Assembly (NCBI RefSeq): GCF_008831035.1
Contig: NZ_WAJR01000008.1
Span: forward strand, 41,093 to 105,092
Source: Ellagibacter isourolithinifaciens
GTDB lineage: Bacteria; Actinomycetota; Coriobacteriia; Coriobacteriales; Eggerthellaceae
Direction of reading: 5' to 3'
Length of the DNA stretch: 64,000 nt
The position numbers and the translations under genes are program-made. The notes under the pieces are model-generated. The model did not search any database and had not been told where the DNA came from. It saw only the letters and a program-made list of their open reading frames with translations. Shown here piece after piece: positions 42,394 to 49,700 of this stretch. How positions within the stretch are numbered: the stretch's first letter is position 1; each line of letters begins with the position of its first letter.

Positions 42394-42510
42394 TGGTATA
42401 CTGAACGCGTGCAAGGTGGCTCGCCGCTGCTACGGCAGCTACCCCGTTGGCAAGTTTTGAGCTTGTGGGAGTAGCCGTTTCCCGTCTTAGCGGGGGCGGC
42501 TACTTCACTT
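42394..42510 (+). ncRNA. Candidate antitoxin RNA (antisense partner) of the type I toxin
   Basis: An extended -10 promoter TGGTATACT at 42394-42402 would start a plus-strand RNA near 42409. The RNA would begin with the 13-nt repeat CGTGCAAGGTGGC (42408-42420), contain GCTACCCC (42438-42445) and end at the hairpin 42471-42503. This is the position and repeat layout of RNA II in the par locus of plasmid pAD1: convergent with the toxin mRNA, sharing the terminator and the 5' direct repeats. It has no reading frame. That it is made and regulates the toxin is inference. Confidence 0.5.
42471..42503. terminator. Bidirectional terminator shared by toxin mRNA and antisense RNA
   Basis: GTAGCCG (42471-42477) and CGGCTAC (42497-42503) form an outer stem, and CCCG (42481-42484) with CGGG (42491-42494) an inner one. 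It lies 1 nt beyond the toxin stop on the minus strand; TTCACTTTCTT follows on the plus strand. Confidence 0.6.
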
Positions 42511-42585
42511 TCTTAAGCGTAACGAAAGCTCGATAACCGCTATCACAACCAGACAGAATGTGAACAATTCCGTATAGGTAACCAT
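42505..42585 (-). CDS. 26-residue hydrophobic membrane peptide, type I toxin of Fst/holin-like toxin kind
   Basis: The frame begins with MVTYTELFTFCLVVIA, continues with one hydrophobic helix and ends in a basic RLRK. AGGAGG (42597-42592 on the minus strand) stands 6 nt before the ATG, an ideal distance. The MVTY...LF.FCLV..GVI pattern is that of small 'putative holin-like toxin' peptides of Firmicutes and other gut bacteria, as I recall them; these insert into the membrane. The minus-strand -10 TATGAT (42646-42641) would start the mRNA near 42634. Together with the converging RNA from 42394 and the shared terminator this makes a complete type I toxin-antitoxin locus. Toxicity is not shown. 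Confidence 0.72.
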   Translation of the reverse strand: MVTYTELFTFCLVVIAVIELSLRLRK

Positions 42586-42657
42586 GAGCAACCTCCTAAT
42601 GGGATAGGGGGTAGCCCGCCACCTTGCACGAGTGTAGTGTATCATATAAAAACGAAC

Positions 42658-42685
42658 TTGTGTTCGTGTACTGAGTCTGTATAAT
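42658..42685 (+). promoter_or_regulatory. Promoter of tlyA with apparently leaderless start
   Basis: A perfect -10 box TATAAT lies at 42680-42685, with TTGTGT at 42658-42663 as a possible -35 (16-bp spacer). The start codon ATG is at 42692, just where transcription is expected to begin, and no Shine-Dalgarno sequence is present. The tlyA mRNA should therefore be leaderless or nearly so. Confidence 0.65.
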
Positions 42686-42691
42686 GCCCCT

Positions 42692-43453
42692 ATGACGAAA
42701 AAGCCGAAAAAAATACGCCTTGACGAACTCCTTGTTGAGCAGGGAGTTTTTCCTGATGCAGGCACGGTTTTGCGCGCTGTGCTCGCGCATGAGGTGAAGG
42801 TGGACGATGTGTACGTCACGAGTGCTGCGGTGAAGGTGGCGCCCGATGCTGAAATCGTTGTGCGTGGGCGCAAGCAGTTCGTTTCGCGCGGAGGGCATAA
42901 GCTGCAGGGTGCGCTCGACGCGTTCGGGCAGGACGTGAGGGGGCTGAACTGCATCGACGTCGGATCGTCGACGGGCGGCTTCACCGATTGCCTTTTGCAG
43001 GCGGGCGCTGCGCATGTGGCGTGCGTCGACGTGAACTACGGCCAGCTCGCTTGGAAGATTCGCACCGACGAGCGCGTGAGCGTTTTCGAGCGCACGAACA
43101 TCAAGCTCGCCGATCCTGGGGAATTGGGCGCGCCGTTCGACCTGATCGTGTGCGATGTGAGCTTCATCGGGCTTGCCGTGCTGGCTCCCGCTTTCGCGCG
43201 CTTGTCGCATCCAGCGAGCGACGGCGCGTCGGCGAGCGTGTTCTTAGGGCTGGTCAAGCCCCAGTTTGAGTCCCGCCACGACGAGACGGACCACGGCATC
43301 GTGCGCGATGAGACAGTGCGCGCACGCACGGTGGAAGAGGTTCGATGCGCTCTTGAGCGCGAGGGTTTCGAGGTGACGGGCACCATCGAGTCGCCGATCA
43401 AGGGTGCGGAAGGGAATGTGGAATACCTCGTCCGTGCAGTCTTTCAAGGCTAA
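42692..43453 (+). CDS. tlyA: TlyA-family rRNA 2'-O-methyltransferase (hemolysin A-like)
   Basis: The 253-residue protein has an N-terminal S4 RNA-binding domain (IRLDELLVEQGVFPDAGTVL) and an FtsJ/RrmJ-like methyltransferase with the SAM motif CIDVGSSTGGFTDCLLQ (about residues 89-105) and LIVCDVSFIGL (about 151). TlyA in mycobacteria methylates 16S and 23S rRNA and affects capreomycin sensitivity (established there). The lysine, aspartate, lysine and glutamate catalytic positions look intact (FVSRGGHKL; DVS; LVKPQFE; EGNVEYL). The gene starts without a ribosome binding site directly downstream of a TATAAT box. Confidence 0.93.
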   Translation: MTKKPKKIRLDELLVEQGVFPDAGTVLRAVLAHEVKVDDVYVTSAAVKVAPDAEIVVRGRKQFVSRGGHKLQGALDAFGQDVRGLNCIDVGSSTGGFTDCLLQAGAAHVACVDVNYGQLAWKIRTDERVSVFERTNIKLADPGELGAPFDLIVCDVSFIGLAVLAPAFARLSHPASDGASASVFLGLVKPQFESRHDETDHGIVRDETVRARTVEEVRCALEREGFEVTGTIESPIKGAEGNVEYLVRAVFQG

Positions 43454-43592
43454 GATGCGACTTTCCTTGGCGCGGCCTTCTCGCGGGGGATCTTGTCGAG
43501 CCTTCTCTGTTCGCCCGGCTTCGCGTGCTCGGCTCGTCTGCCTTCAGGGTTATACTGTTCTCGGCAAATTGCAATCGACCGAAGGAGTTAGC

Positions 43593-44123
43593 ATGAACGG
43601 GCAGGAATACCTCGACCTTCTGAAGGCGCGCTACTCGGTGCGCTCTTTTTCCGACGTGCAGTTGACCGACGCGGAGCTCGACGTGCTGCTTCAGGCGGCG
43701 CAGCTTTCTCCCACGGCGAAGAACTCGCAGCCATTCCGCCTTTGCGTGGTGCAAAGCGCCGAAGGCCTTGCGAAGATCGACGAGGCGACGCGCTGCCGCT
43801 ACGGTGCGCCCACGGTGATAATTGGCGCTTACGATGCCGGCGTGTCAGCGAAGGGGCTCGGCTATGAAACGGGCGACTTCGGCGACATCGACACGTCGAT
43901 TGTCCTCACCAACATCGCGAACGCCGCAGCTGCCGAAAACCTAGGAAGTTGTTGGGTTGGGGCGTATGATTCTGCGATTATTCGAAAGAATTTCAATATC
44001 CCGAACAATTATGTGCTCGTAGACCTTATGATGGTAGGGCACAGTGCCGAGGATGCTGAACCGAGTCCTCGCCACGAGCAAACCGAGCCGCTCGATACCT
44101 TGGTGGTTCGTGAAACGTTTTAA
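43593..44123 (+). CDS. Nitroreductase-family FMN protein
   Basis: The 176-residue protein begins MNGQEYLDLLKARYSVRSF, with RYSVRSF the FMN-phosphate-binding motif of the NADH oxidase/nitroreductase family, followed by AQLSPTAKNSQPFRL and, near the end, a Gly-rich LGSCWVGAYD segment. ATG 43593 is chosen over longer in-frame starts because GAAGGAG stands 7 nt upstream. Members reduce nitroaromatics, flavins or quinones with NAD(P)H. It follows tlyA after 139 bp and has its own possible -10 (TATACT at 43551-43556). A strong terminator follows. The physiological substrate is unknown. Confidence 0.88.
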   Translation: MNGQEYLDLLKARYSVRSFSDVQLTDAELDVLLQAAQLSPTAKNSQPFRLCVVQSAEGLAKIDEATRCRYGAPTVIIGAYDAGVSAKGLGYETGDFGDIDTSIVLTNIANAAAAENLGSCWVGAYDSAIIRKNFNIPNNYVLVDLMMVGHSAEDAEPSPRHEQTEPLDTLVVRETF

Positions 44124-44446
44124 CGAACCCGCATGGGTTCAGCTGCATAGCCCTCACTCACGTCGCAACTGATGAAGGGCTGAAGGCGTCGCTTGCAAAG
44201 CGGCGCCTTCTTTTTTGGCAGGGCTTCCCGAAGGGGCCGAAAGACTCTTCTGGGAAGGTTGAACGTCTTTTTCGAGAAGGCGCTGACTGCCAGGGGATAA
44301 TGTCGAAGGCCTCATCCAGGAGGGGGCCGGGGTTATCCCGAAAGGTGCCGGGGTCCGCTGGACGAGGCTTTCCGAGAGCGGATTTTCTCGGAGGGCTTCG
44401 GCTATTCTCGAAAGGCCTTGAAGGCATGAAGCGAAAGGGTTTTACC
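44124..44446. other. 323-bp intergenic region between nitroreductase and RNase Z-like genes
   Basis: The first 90 bp contain the terminator listed at 44182. The rest (44217-44446) is G/A-rich with repeated CGAAAGG/CGAGAAGG-like words and holds no gene; frames that read through it have no ribosome binding site. Confidence 0.5.
44182..44216 (+). terminator. Strong intrinsic terminator after the nitroreductase gene
   Basis: GAAGGCGTCGCTT (44182-44194) pairs with AAGCGGCGCCTTC (44198-44210) as a 13-bp stem with one G-T pair and a 3-nt loop, followed by TTTTTT. Confidence 0.9.
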
Positions 44447-45268
44447 ATGCGGTTAACGATGCTCGGCACCGGCCATGCGCTCGCAACGAAATGCTACAAC
44501 GCGTGCTTCGCGCTACAGGACGACGCGATGGGGAAGGCGCCGGGCCGTACCTTCCTCGTCGATGCGGGCGGCGGGAACGGCATCTTGACCCAGCTCGAGC
44601 GGGCGGGCATCGATTGGCATTCCATCCACGATCTGTTCGTCACCCATACCCACGTCGATCATCTGCTCGGGTCCGTTTGGATTCTCCGCGTGGTGTGCTA
44701 CGGCATGGAGTGCGGTAACTATCAGGGGGAATTCCACTTCTGGGGAAACGGTGAGGTCGTGGCGGCCGCCGATAAGCTGGCACACATGCTCTTGCGTCCG
44801 AGCGAGTCGGCGTTTATCGGCAAGCGCGTGTTCCTACATGCGGTCGAAGACGGCGACACGGCGCAGATCCTCGGGCGCCCTGTGACCTTCTTCGACATTC
44901 ACTCGACCGGCTCGGCCAAGCAGTTCGGGTTCGCTATGGAATATTCCGCGGGCAAGGTGCTCGCCTGCAGCGGGGATGAACCTCTGACCAGCAAGAACTT
45001 CTCGCATGTCGAAGGGGCGACGTGGCTTGTCCACGAGGCCTACTGCCGCCACGACGACATCGAGCGTTACAATCCGCACCCGATTCACCATGGGACCGTG
45101 CGCGAGGCATGCGCGACGGCGGAGCATCTCAGTGTGGAGAACCTCGTGCTCTACCATACGGAAGATGACGACCTGGCGCATCGCAAGGAGCACTACCTCG
45201 CCGAAGGCCGCAGCGTGTACGGCGGCAACCTCCAAGTGCCCGATGATTTGGAGGCATTCGAGCTGTAG
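44447..45268 (+). CDS. Metallo-beta-lactamase-fold hydrolase, ribonuclease Z-like
   Basis: The 273-residue protein starts MRLTMLGTGHALATKCYN; AAAGGG stands 7 nt upstream and favours this ATG over one 21 nt earlier. LGTGHA, VDAGGGNG and FVTHTHVDHLLG (HxHxDH, about residue 64) followed by a distal GDEPLT and HEAYCRHDD match the RNase Z/ElaC branch of the family. It lacks an obvious long exosite arm for tRNA binding, so tRNA 3' processing is uncertain. It stands alone between two terminators/promoters. Confidence 0.85.
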   Translation: MRLTMLGTGHALATKCYNACFALQDDAMGKAPGRTFLVDAGGGNGILTQLERAGIDWHSIHDLFVTHTHVDHLLGSVWILRVVCYGMECGNYQGEFHFWGNGEVVAAADKLAHMLLRPSESAFIGKRVFLHAVEDGDTAQILGRPVTFFDIHSTGSAKQFGFAMEYSAGKVLACSGDEPLTSKNFSHVEGATWLVHEAYCRHDDIERYNPHPIHHGTVREACATAEHLSVENLVLYHTEDDDLAHRKEHYLAEGRSVYGGNLQVPDDLEAFEL

Positions 45269-45280
45269 CGGACGTTTGCT

Positions 45281-45289
45281 TGATACAAT
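45281..45289 (+). promoter_or_regulatory. Extended -10 promoter of ettA
   Basis: TGATACAAT at 45281-45289 is an extended -10 element (TGn plus TACAAT), 45 bp before the ettA start. No good -35 is seen. Confidence 0.45.
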
Positions 45290-45333
45290 ATGCCTCACGT
45301 ATGCAATGACCAGGACAATAGGGAGTCTATCGA

Positions 45334-47013
45334 ATGGCCGAATTTATTTACCAGATGTACAAGGCGCGCAAGGCGCACGGCGACAAGGTGATCTTGGACG
45401 ACGTCACGCTGTCGTTCTATCCCGGCGCGAAAATCGGCGTGGTCGGCCCGAACGGCATGGGCAAGTCCACGCTTTTGAAGCTGATGGCAGGCATGGAGGA
45501 GGTCTCCAACGGCGAGGCGCGTCTCACGCCTGGCTACACCGTGGGAATCCTCCAGCAGGAGCCGCCGCTCGACGAGGACAAGACGGTGCTCGAGAACATC
45601 GAGCTCGCGTTCGGCGACGTGAAGGCGAAGATCGACCGCTTCAACGAGATCGGCGGGCTCATGGCCGAGCCCGACGCCGACTTCGACGCGCTCATGGCGG
45701 AAATGGGCGAACTGCAGGATGCCATCGACGCAGTTGACGGCTGGGATTTGGACAGCCAGCTCTCGCAGGCGATGGACGCGCTGCAGTGCCCCGACCCCGA
45801 TATGCCGGTGAACGTGCTCTCTGGCGGCGAACGCAGGCGCGTGGCGCTCTGTCGTTTGCTGCTTGAGGCGCCTGACCTGCTGCTTTTGGACGAGCCGACG
45901 AACCACTTGGACGCTGAGTCCGTTCTGTGGCTCGAGCAGTTCCTCCACAAGTACCAAGGAGCGGTGCTCGCCGTCACGCACGACCGCTACTTCCTGGATA
46001 ACGTGGCCGAGTGGATTTGCGAGGTCGACCGCGGGCATCTGTACCCCTACAAGGGCAACTACACCACGTACCTTGAGACGAAGGCCGCACGCCTGGCGTC
46101 GCAGAAGCAGCGCGACGAGAGGCTGGCGAAGCGCCTTTCCGAGGAACTCGAGTGGGTGCGCTCGTCCCCGAAGGCGCGCCAGGCGAAAAGCCGCGCACGT
46201 CTGGAGCGCTACGACCAGATGGTGGCCGAAGCTGCGCAGTCGAAGAAGGTCGACTTCACCGAGATCCACATTCCCGCAGGTCCGCGCCTTGGTGCGAACG
46301 TGCTCAAGGTGGACGGGCTCTGCAAGAGCTTTGGCGACCGTGTGCTCATCGACAACCTGTCGTTCGAGTTGCCGCGCAACGGCATCGTGGGCGTGATCGG
46401 CCCGAACGGTGTGGGCAAGTCCACGCTCTTCAAGATGATCGTCGGCAAGGAGCAGCCGACCTCGGGTACGCTCGAGCTGGGCGAGACGGTGAAGCTCTCC
46501 TACGTCGATCAGGGGCGCGAGGGCATCGATCCCAAGAAGAACGTGTGGGAGGTGGTCTCCGACGGGCTCGACTACATGATGGTGTGCGAGACCGAGGTGC
46601 CGAGCCGCGCGTATGTGGCAAGCTTCGGATTCAAAGGTTCTGATCAGCAGAAACCCGCTGGCGTTCTCTCGGGTGGCGAGCGCAATCGCCTGAATTTGGC
46701 GCTCACGCTGAAGCAGGGCGGCAACCTGCTGCTGCTCGATGAGCCCACAAACGACCTGGACGTCGAGACGCTTTCCAGCTTGGAGAAGGCGCTGCTCGAG
46801 TTCCCCGGATGCGCCGTCGTGACGAGCCACGACCGCATGTTCCTCGATCGCATTGCCACGCATATCCTCGCGTGGGAAGGCACTGACGAGAACCCGGGCA
46901 ACTGGTTCTGGTTCGAGGGCAACTTCGACAGCTATCAGAAGAACCGCATCGAGCGCTTGGGCGAGGAGGCCTCGAAGCCGCATCGTCTCCATCGCAAGCT
47001 GACGCGGGACTAG
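45334..47013 (+). CDS. ettA: ABC-F protein, energy-dependent translational throttle EttA
   Basis: The 559-residue protein has two ABC ATPase domains without membrane parts: Walker A GPNGMGKST (about residue 39) and GPNGVGKST (about 356), signatures LSGGERRRVAL and LSGGERNRLNL, Walker B DEPTNHLDAES and DEPTNDLDVET. An extra arm helix pair after the first Walker A (EEVSNGEARL and on) and the linker with KARQAKSRARLERYDQM (P-site tRNA interaction motif) place it with EttA (E. coli 555 residues), which binds the ribosomal E site and gates elongation by ATP/ADP ratio. AGGGAG precedes the ATG. The CxxCxxCC gene follows after 7 nt. Confidence 0.95.
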   Translation: MAEFIYQMYKARKAHGDKVILDDVTLSFYPGAKIGVVGPNGMGKSTLLKLMAGMEEVSNGEARLTPGYTVGILQQEPPLDEDKTVLENIELAFGDVKAKIDRFNEIGGLMAEPDADFDALMAEMGELQDAIDAVDGWDLDSQLSQAMDALQCPDPDMPVNVLSGGERRRVALCRLLLEAPDLLLLDEPTNHLDAESVLWLEQFLHKYQGAVLAVTHDRYFLDNVAEWICEVDRGHLYPYKGNYTTYLETKAARLASQKQRDERLAKRLSEELEWVRSSPKARQAKSRARLERYDQMVAEAAQSKKVDFTEIHIPAGPRLGANVLKVDGLCKSFGDRVLIDNLSFELPRNGIVGVIGPNGVGKSTLFKMIVGKEQPTSGTLELGETVKLSYVDQGREGIDPKKNVWEVVSDGLDYMMVCETEVPSRAYVASFGFKGSDQQKPAGVLSGGERNRLNLALTLKQGGNLLLLDEPTNDLDVETLSSLEKALLEFPGCAVVTSHDRMFLDRIATHILAWEGTDENPGNWFWFEGNFDSYQKNRIERLGEEASKPHRLHRKLTRD

Positions 47014-47020
47014 CCGGACG

Positions 47021-47305
47021 ATGTCGAAGTCGATTGCGGCGCTGCGGGCATGGTTCGACGGCTCGTGGGACAATGCGTGCCTGCGCTGCGGAATGTGTTG
47101 CTATGAGCGGGAAGTCGGTGAAGACGGCTCTGTCGGCATCGACTTCCCGGCGCCGTGCGAGTTCCTCGACGAGGACTCGCGGTTGTGCCGCGTGTACGAT
47201 GAGCGCTTTACGCGATGCGAGCGCTGCCGGCGCTTGACGCCTGCGGCGGCACTGTTCGGGAAGCACCTACCCCCGACCTGCGGATACGTGCTGAGGTTTC
47301 GCTAG
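47021..47305 (+). CDS. CxxCxxCC (YkgJ/YcgN-like) metal-binding protein
   Basis: The 94-residue protein carries CLRCGMCC (residues 20-27), CEFLDEDSRLCRVYDERFTRC as a Cys-spaced middle part and TCGYVLRF at the end, the pattern of the PF03692 family thought to bind zinc or an iron-sulphur cluster. Eight or more cysteines are present. It is 7 nt after ettA on the same strand, so the two are co-translated; no Shine-Dalgarno of its own is evident. The reaction, if any, is unknown. Confidence 0.82.
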   Translation: MSKSIAALRAWFDGSWDNACLRCGMCCYEREVGEDGSVGIDFPAPCEFLDEDSRLCRVYDERFTRCERCRRLTPAAALFGKHLPPTCGYVLRFR

Positions 47306-47334
47306 ATGAGGAAGCGGGGATTCCCTGCAATATG

Positions 47335-47369
47335 AAGAGGGGCCGAAGTTGAATGCTTCGGCCCCTCTT
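47335..47369. terminator. Bidirectional terminator between convergent ettA unit and UPF0210 gene
   Basis: A perfect 14-bp stem (AAGAGGGGCCGAAG at 47335-47348 and its complement at 47356-47369) with a 7-nt loop, located between two convergent genes. Confidence 0.88.
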
Positions 47370-47391
47370 GCTGTCTTGGAATTGACAATTG

Positions 47392-48756
47392 TTAATTCTT
47401 CAAGCTGTTGATCGGGGCGGGCATGCGGCCTCCGCGGTGGGCGAAGACAGTGCCGGCGTGCCCGTTCACGGGCATGACGGGGGCGTATCCCAGAAGGCCG
47501 CCGAATTCCAGTCGGTCGCCGACTTTCTTGCCGATGGCGGGGATGACGCGCACGGCGGTGGTCTTGTTGTTGATCATGCCGATGGCGCACTCGTCGGCGA
47601 TGATGCCGAAGATCGTTTCCACTGACGTGTCGCCCGGGATGGCGATCATATCGAGCCCCACGCTGCAGACGCAGGTCATGGCCTCGAGCTTCTCGAGGGA
47701 AAGGGCGCCTGCCTCGGCTGCGCGGATCATGCCGGCGTCTTCCGACACGGGAATGAACGCGCCTGAAAGACCGCCGACGCTCGACGATGCCATGACGCCG
47801 CCCTTCTTCACCGCGTCGTTGAGCATGGCAAGCGCCGCCGTAGTGCCCGGACCGCCGCACTTTCCGACGCCGATGGTTTCCAGAATCTCCGCGACTGAGT
47901 CGCCCTCGGCCGGCGTCGGCGCGAGCGACAAATCGAGGATGCCCTTCGTCACGCCCAGGCGTTTGCTCGCCTCGCGAGCCATGAGTTCGCCAGCGCGCGT
48001 GATCTTGAAGACGGTTGCCTTGATCGCTTCCGAGATGGCGGTCATGTCGGCGTCCTTCGGCATGTTGGCGAGCACCGAACGCACAACGCCCGGGCCCGAG
48101 ACGCCCACGTTCACGACGGCGTCGGCCTCGCCCGAGCCGTGGAACGCACCTGCCATGAAGGGATTGTCCTCCACGGCATTGCAGAAAACGACCAGTTTAC
48201 CTGCGCCGATACACTGGCGATCGGCGGTTGCTTCGGCGGTCTTCTTCACAATGCCCGCCATCTTGAAGGCGGCGTCCATGTTGATGCCCGCGCGCGTTGA
48301 GCCTACGTTCACACTTGAGCACACAAAGTCGGTCGCCGCGAGGGCGTCGGGGATGGAGTCCATGAGGTTGTTGTCCGCGCGCGACGCGCCCTTGTGCACG
48401 AGGGCGGAGAAGCCGCCGACGAAATCGACGCCGACGACCTTCGCGGCTTTGTCCATGGCCACAGCGATTGGCGACAGGTCGCGGGCGTCGGTCGCTGCGC
48501 AGATTTCGGCGATGGGCGTCACCGAAATGCGCTTGTTCACGATGGGGATGCCGTATTCGCGCTCGAGTTGTTCGGCGGTGGGAACGAGCTGCTCGGCTGC
48601 GGTGGTCATGCGATCGTAGACCTTGCGCGCCATCGTGTCGATGTCCGAATCGGTGCATCCTCGCAGGTTCAGTCCGAGCGTGATCGTTCGGATGTCGAGG
48701 TGCTCCTTGTTCACCATCGCCAGGGTTTCGGCGATTTCGGCAGGTGTGATTTGCAT
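47392..48756 (-). CDS. UPF0210 (DUF711) family protein
   Basis: The 454-residue soluble protein belongs to the conserved PFL/DUF711 family ([16 protein letters not shown] at the N-terminus; [57 protein letters not shown]). Length and blocks are full. Its biochemical function is not established; the fold resembles glycyl-radical or formate acetyltransferase-type barrels by some accounts. In many bacteria an ACT-domain UPF0237 gene stands directly upstream; here it is absent. GAGGGAGA precedes the ATG. Confidence 0.9.
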   Translation of the reverse strand: MQITPAEIAETLAMVNKEHLDIRTITLGLNLRGCTDSDIDTMARKVYDRMTTAAEQLVPTAEQLEREYGIPIVNKRISVTPIAEICAATDARDLSPIAVAMDKAAKVVGVDFVGGFSALVHKGASRADNNLMDSIPDALAATDFVCSSVNVGSTRAGINMDAAFKMAGIVKKTAEATADRQCIGAGKLVVFCNAVEDNPFMAGAFHGSGEADAVVNVGVSGPGVVRSVLANMPKDADMTAISEAIKATVFKITRAGELMAREASKRLGVTKGILDLSLAPTPAEGDSVAEILETIGVGKCGGPGTTAALAMLNDAVKKGGVMASSSVGGLSGAFIPVSEDAGMIRAAEAGALSLEKLEAMTCVCSVGLDMIAIPGDTSVETIFGIIADECAIGMINNKTTAVRVIPAIGKKVGDRLEFGGLLGYAPVMPVNGHAGTVFAHRGGRMPAPINSLKN

Positions 48757-49058
48757 AGATGCTCTCCCTCTCGCGAATGGGCGTTTTGAATTGCGCGTGG
48801 GCTGTTGATTTCTTCGAACAGGATACCTTTTTTCGGAGGGGAAACGGCAGCCGTCACCGTTTTAGCGGGAAAAACGGCGCTGATTTGGTGCGGCGGGGGA
48901 AGACGATTCGGCTGCGTCTTGGCCGGCCCCTCTTTCTCCATACAAAACCTGTGTAAACACGGCGTGCATCCGTTGCCATTCGCGTGCCAGCTCGCTACAA
49001 TCACACTATTGAACAATATGTTTATTATTGGTCGGATTGTTGAATGGGGGTGGAGCTT
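48757..49058. other. 302-bp divergent region between UPF0210 and TetR genes
   Basis: No gene is seen. The right half contains A/T-rich DNA with a candidate operator: ATTGAACAAT at 49008-49017 and ATTGTTGAAT at 49036-49045 are inverted repeats matching at 9 of 10 positions. The rest of the region is unremarkable. Confidence 0.5.
49008..49045. promoter_or_regulatory. Candidate TetR operator dyad upstream of its own gene
   Basis: The inverted repeats ATTGAACAAT (49008-49017) and ATTGTTGAAT (49036-49045) lie just before the TetR start at 49059. The position fits autoregulation. The centre-to-centre distance of 28 bp is longer than for most TetR operators. Confidence 0.4.
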
Positions 49059-49685
49059 ATGGCATGTTCGGCGAACGAAGGTGCCGCTTCTGAAGATCGG
49101 CGGATCACGCGCTCGAAGCAGGCATTGCGCGAGGCCTTCATCGAGCTGACGGAGGAATGCGGGCTCGACGGGTTCTCCGCAAGCGACCTGTGCGCTCGCG
49201 CGGGGCTCAACCGCGGCACGCTCTACAACATCTTCGGGGACAAAGATGGGCTGCTTCGCGCGCTCGAGGGAGACATCATGGCCGACCTCGAGGCTCTTCA
49301 GGCAAAGATGCAGACGATCGGCTTGAAAGACGTCATGCGCTACCGTGTGAGCAAGCGCCCAATGCCTTTTTTAGTGGAACTGTTCGACTGCCTGCGTGAA
49401 CAGGGCGACTTCCTGCATGCGGTGATGGGCCCTAAGGGCGATCCGAGTTTCGGCCCCCGCGTGCGCGATGCACTGTGCACCGAAATCATCCAGACCATCC
49501 TGCACGAGCGCTACCGCAACAATCCCGAGCCGTTCGTGCAGTATTACGTCGCGTTCTACGCGAGCGCGTATCTGGGGGTCATCACGCGTTGGGTCGAAAC
49601 GGGCATGCGCGAGAGTTCCCGGGACATGGCACTTATCGCGATGAAGCTCTTCTTCATCAAACCGGGCGATCCGATCAAGCTGTAA
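49059..49685 (+). CDS. TetR-family transcriptional regulator
   Basis: The 208-residue protein has an N-terminal TetR helix-turn-helix (TRSKQALREAFIELTEECG then ASDLCARAGLNRGTLYNIFG, about residues 16-60) and an all-alpha ligand domain. ATG 49059 is chosen because GGGGGTGGAG lies just upstream; an ATG at 49044 lacks such a site. It is 15 bp ahead of the 1606-residue dehydratase/activator gene and almost surely in the same transcript. A repressor of that operon and of itself is the natural inference. Confidence 0.85.
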   Translation: MACSANEGAASEDRRITRSKQALREAFIELTEECGLDGFSASDLCARAGLNRGTLYNIFGDKDGLLRALEGDIMADLEALQAKMQTIGLKDVMRYRVSKRPMPFLVELFDCLREQGDFLHAVMGPKGDPSFGPRVRDALCTEIIQTILHERYRNNPEPFVQYYVAFYASAYLGVITRWVETGMRESSRDMALIAMKLFFIKPGDPIKL

Positions 49686-49700
49686 ACGAAGGCGATAACG

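Larger units (their letters stand above)
42408..42630. repeat. Converging copies of a 13-nt repeat at both ends of the toxin locus
   Basis: CGTGCAAGGTGGC occurs on the plus strand at 42408-42420 and on the minus strand at 42630-42618, exactly identical. Each is followed by GCTACCCC (42438-42445 plus; 42615-42608 minus). Both converging transcripts therefore carry the same 5' blocks and could pair through the opposite sense of each, as DRa/DRb do in par loci. Confidence 0.7.

Noticed and set aside
42505..42984. The 159-codon minus-strand frame that contains the toxin peptide at its end
   Set aside because: Most of it is antisense to tlyA; only the last 26 codons have a ribosome binding site, so the short peptide is taken as the gene.
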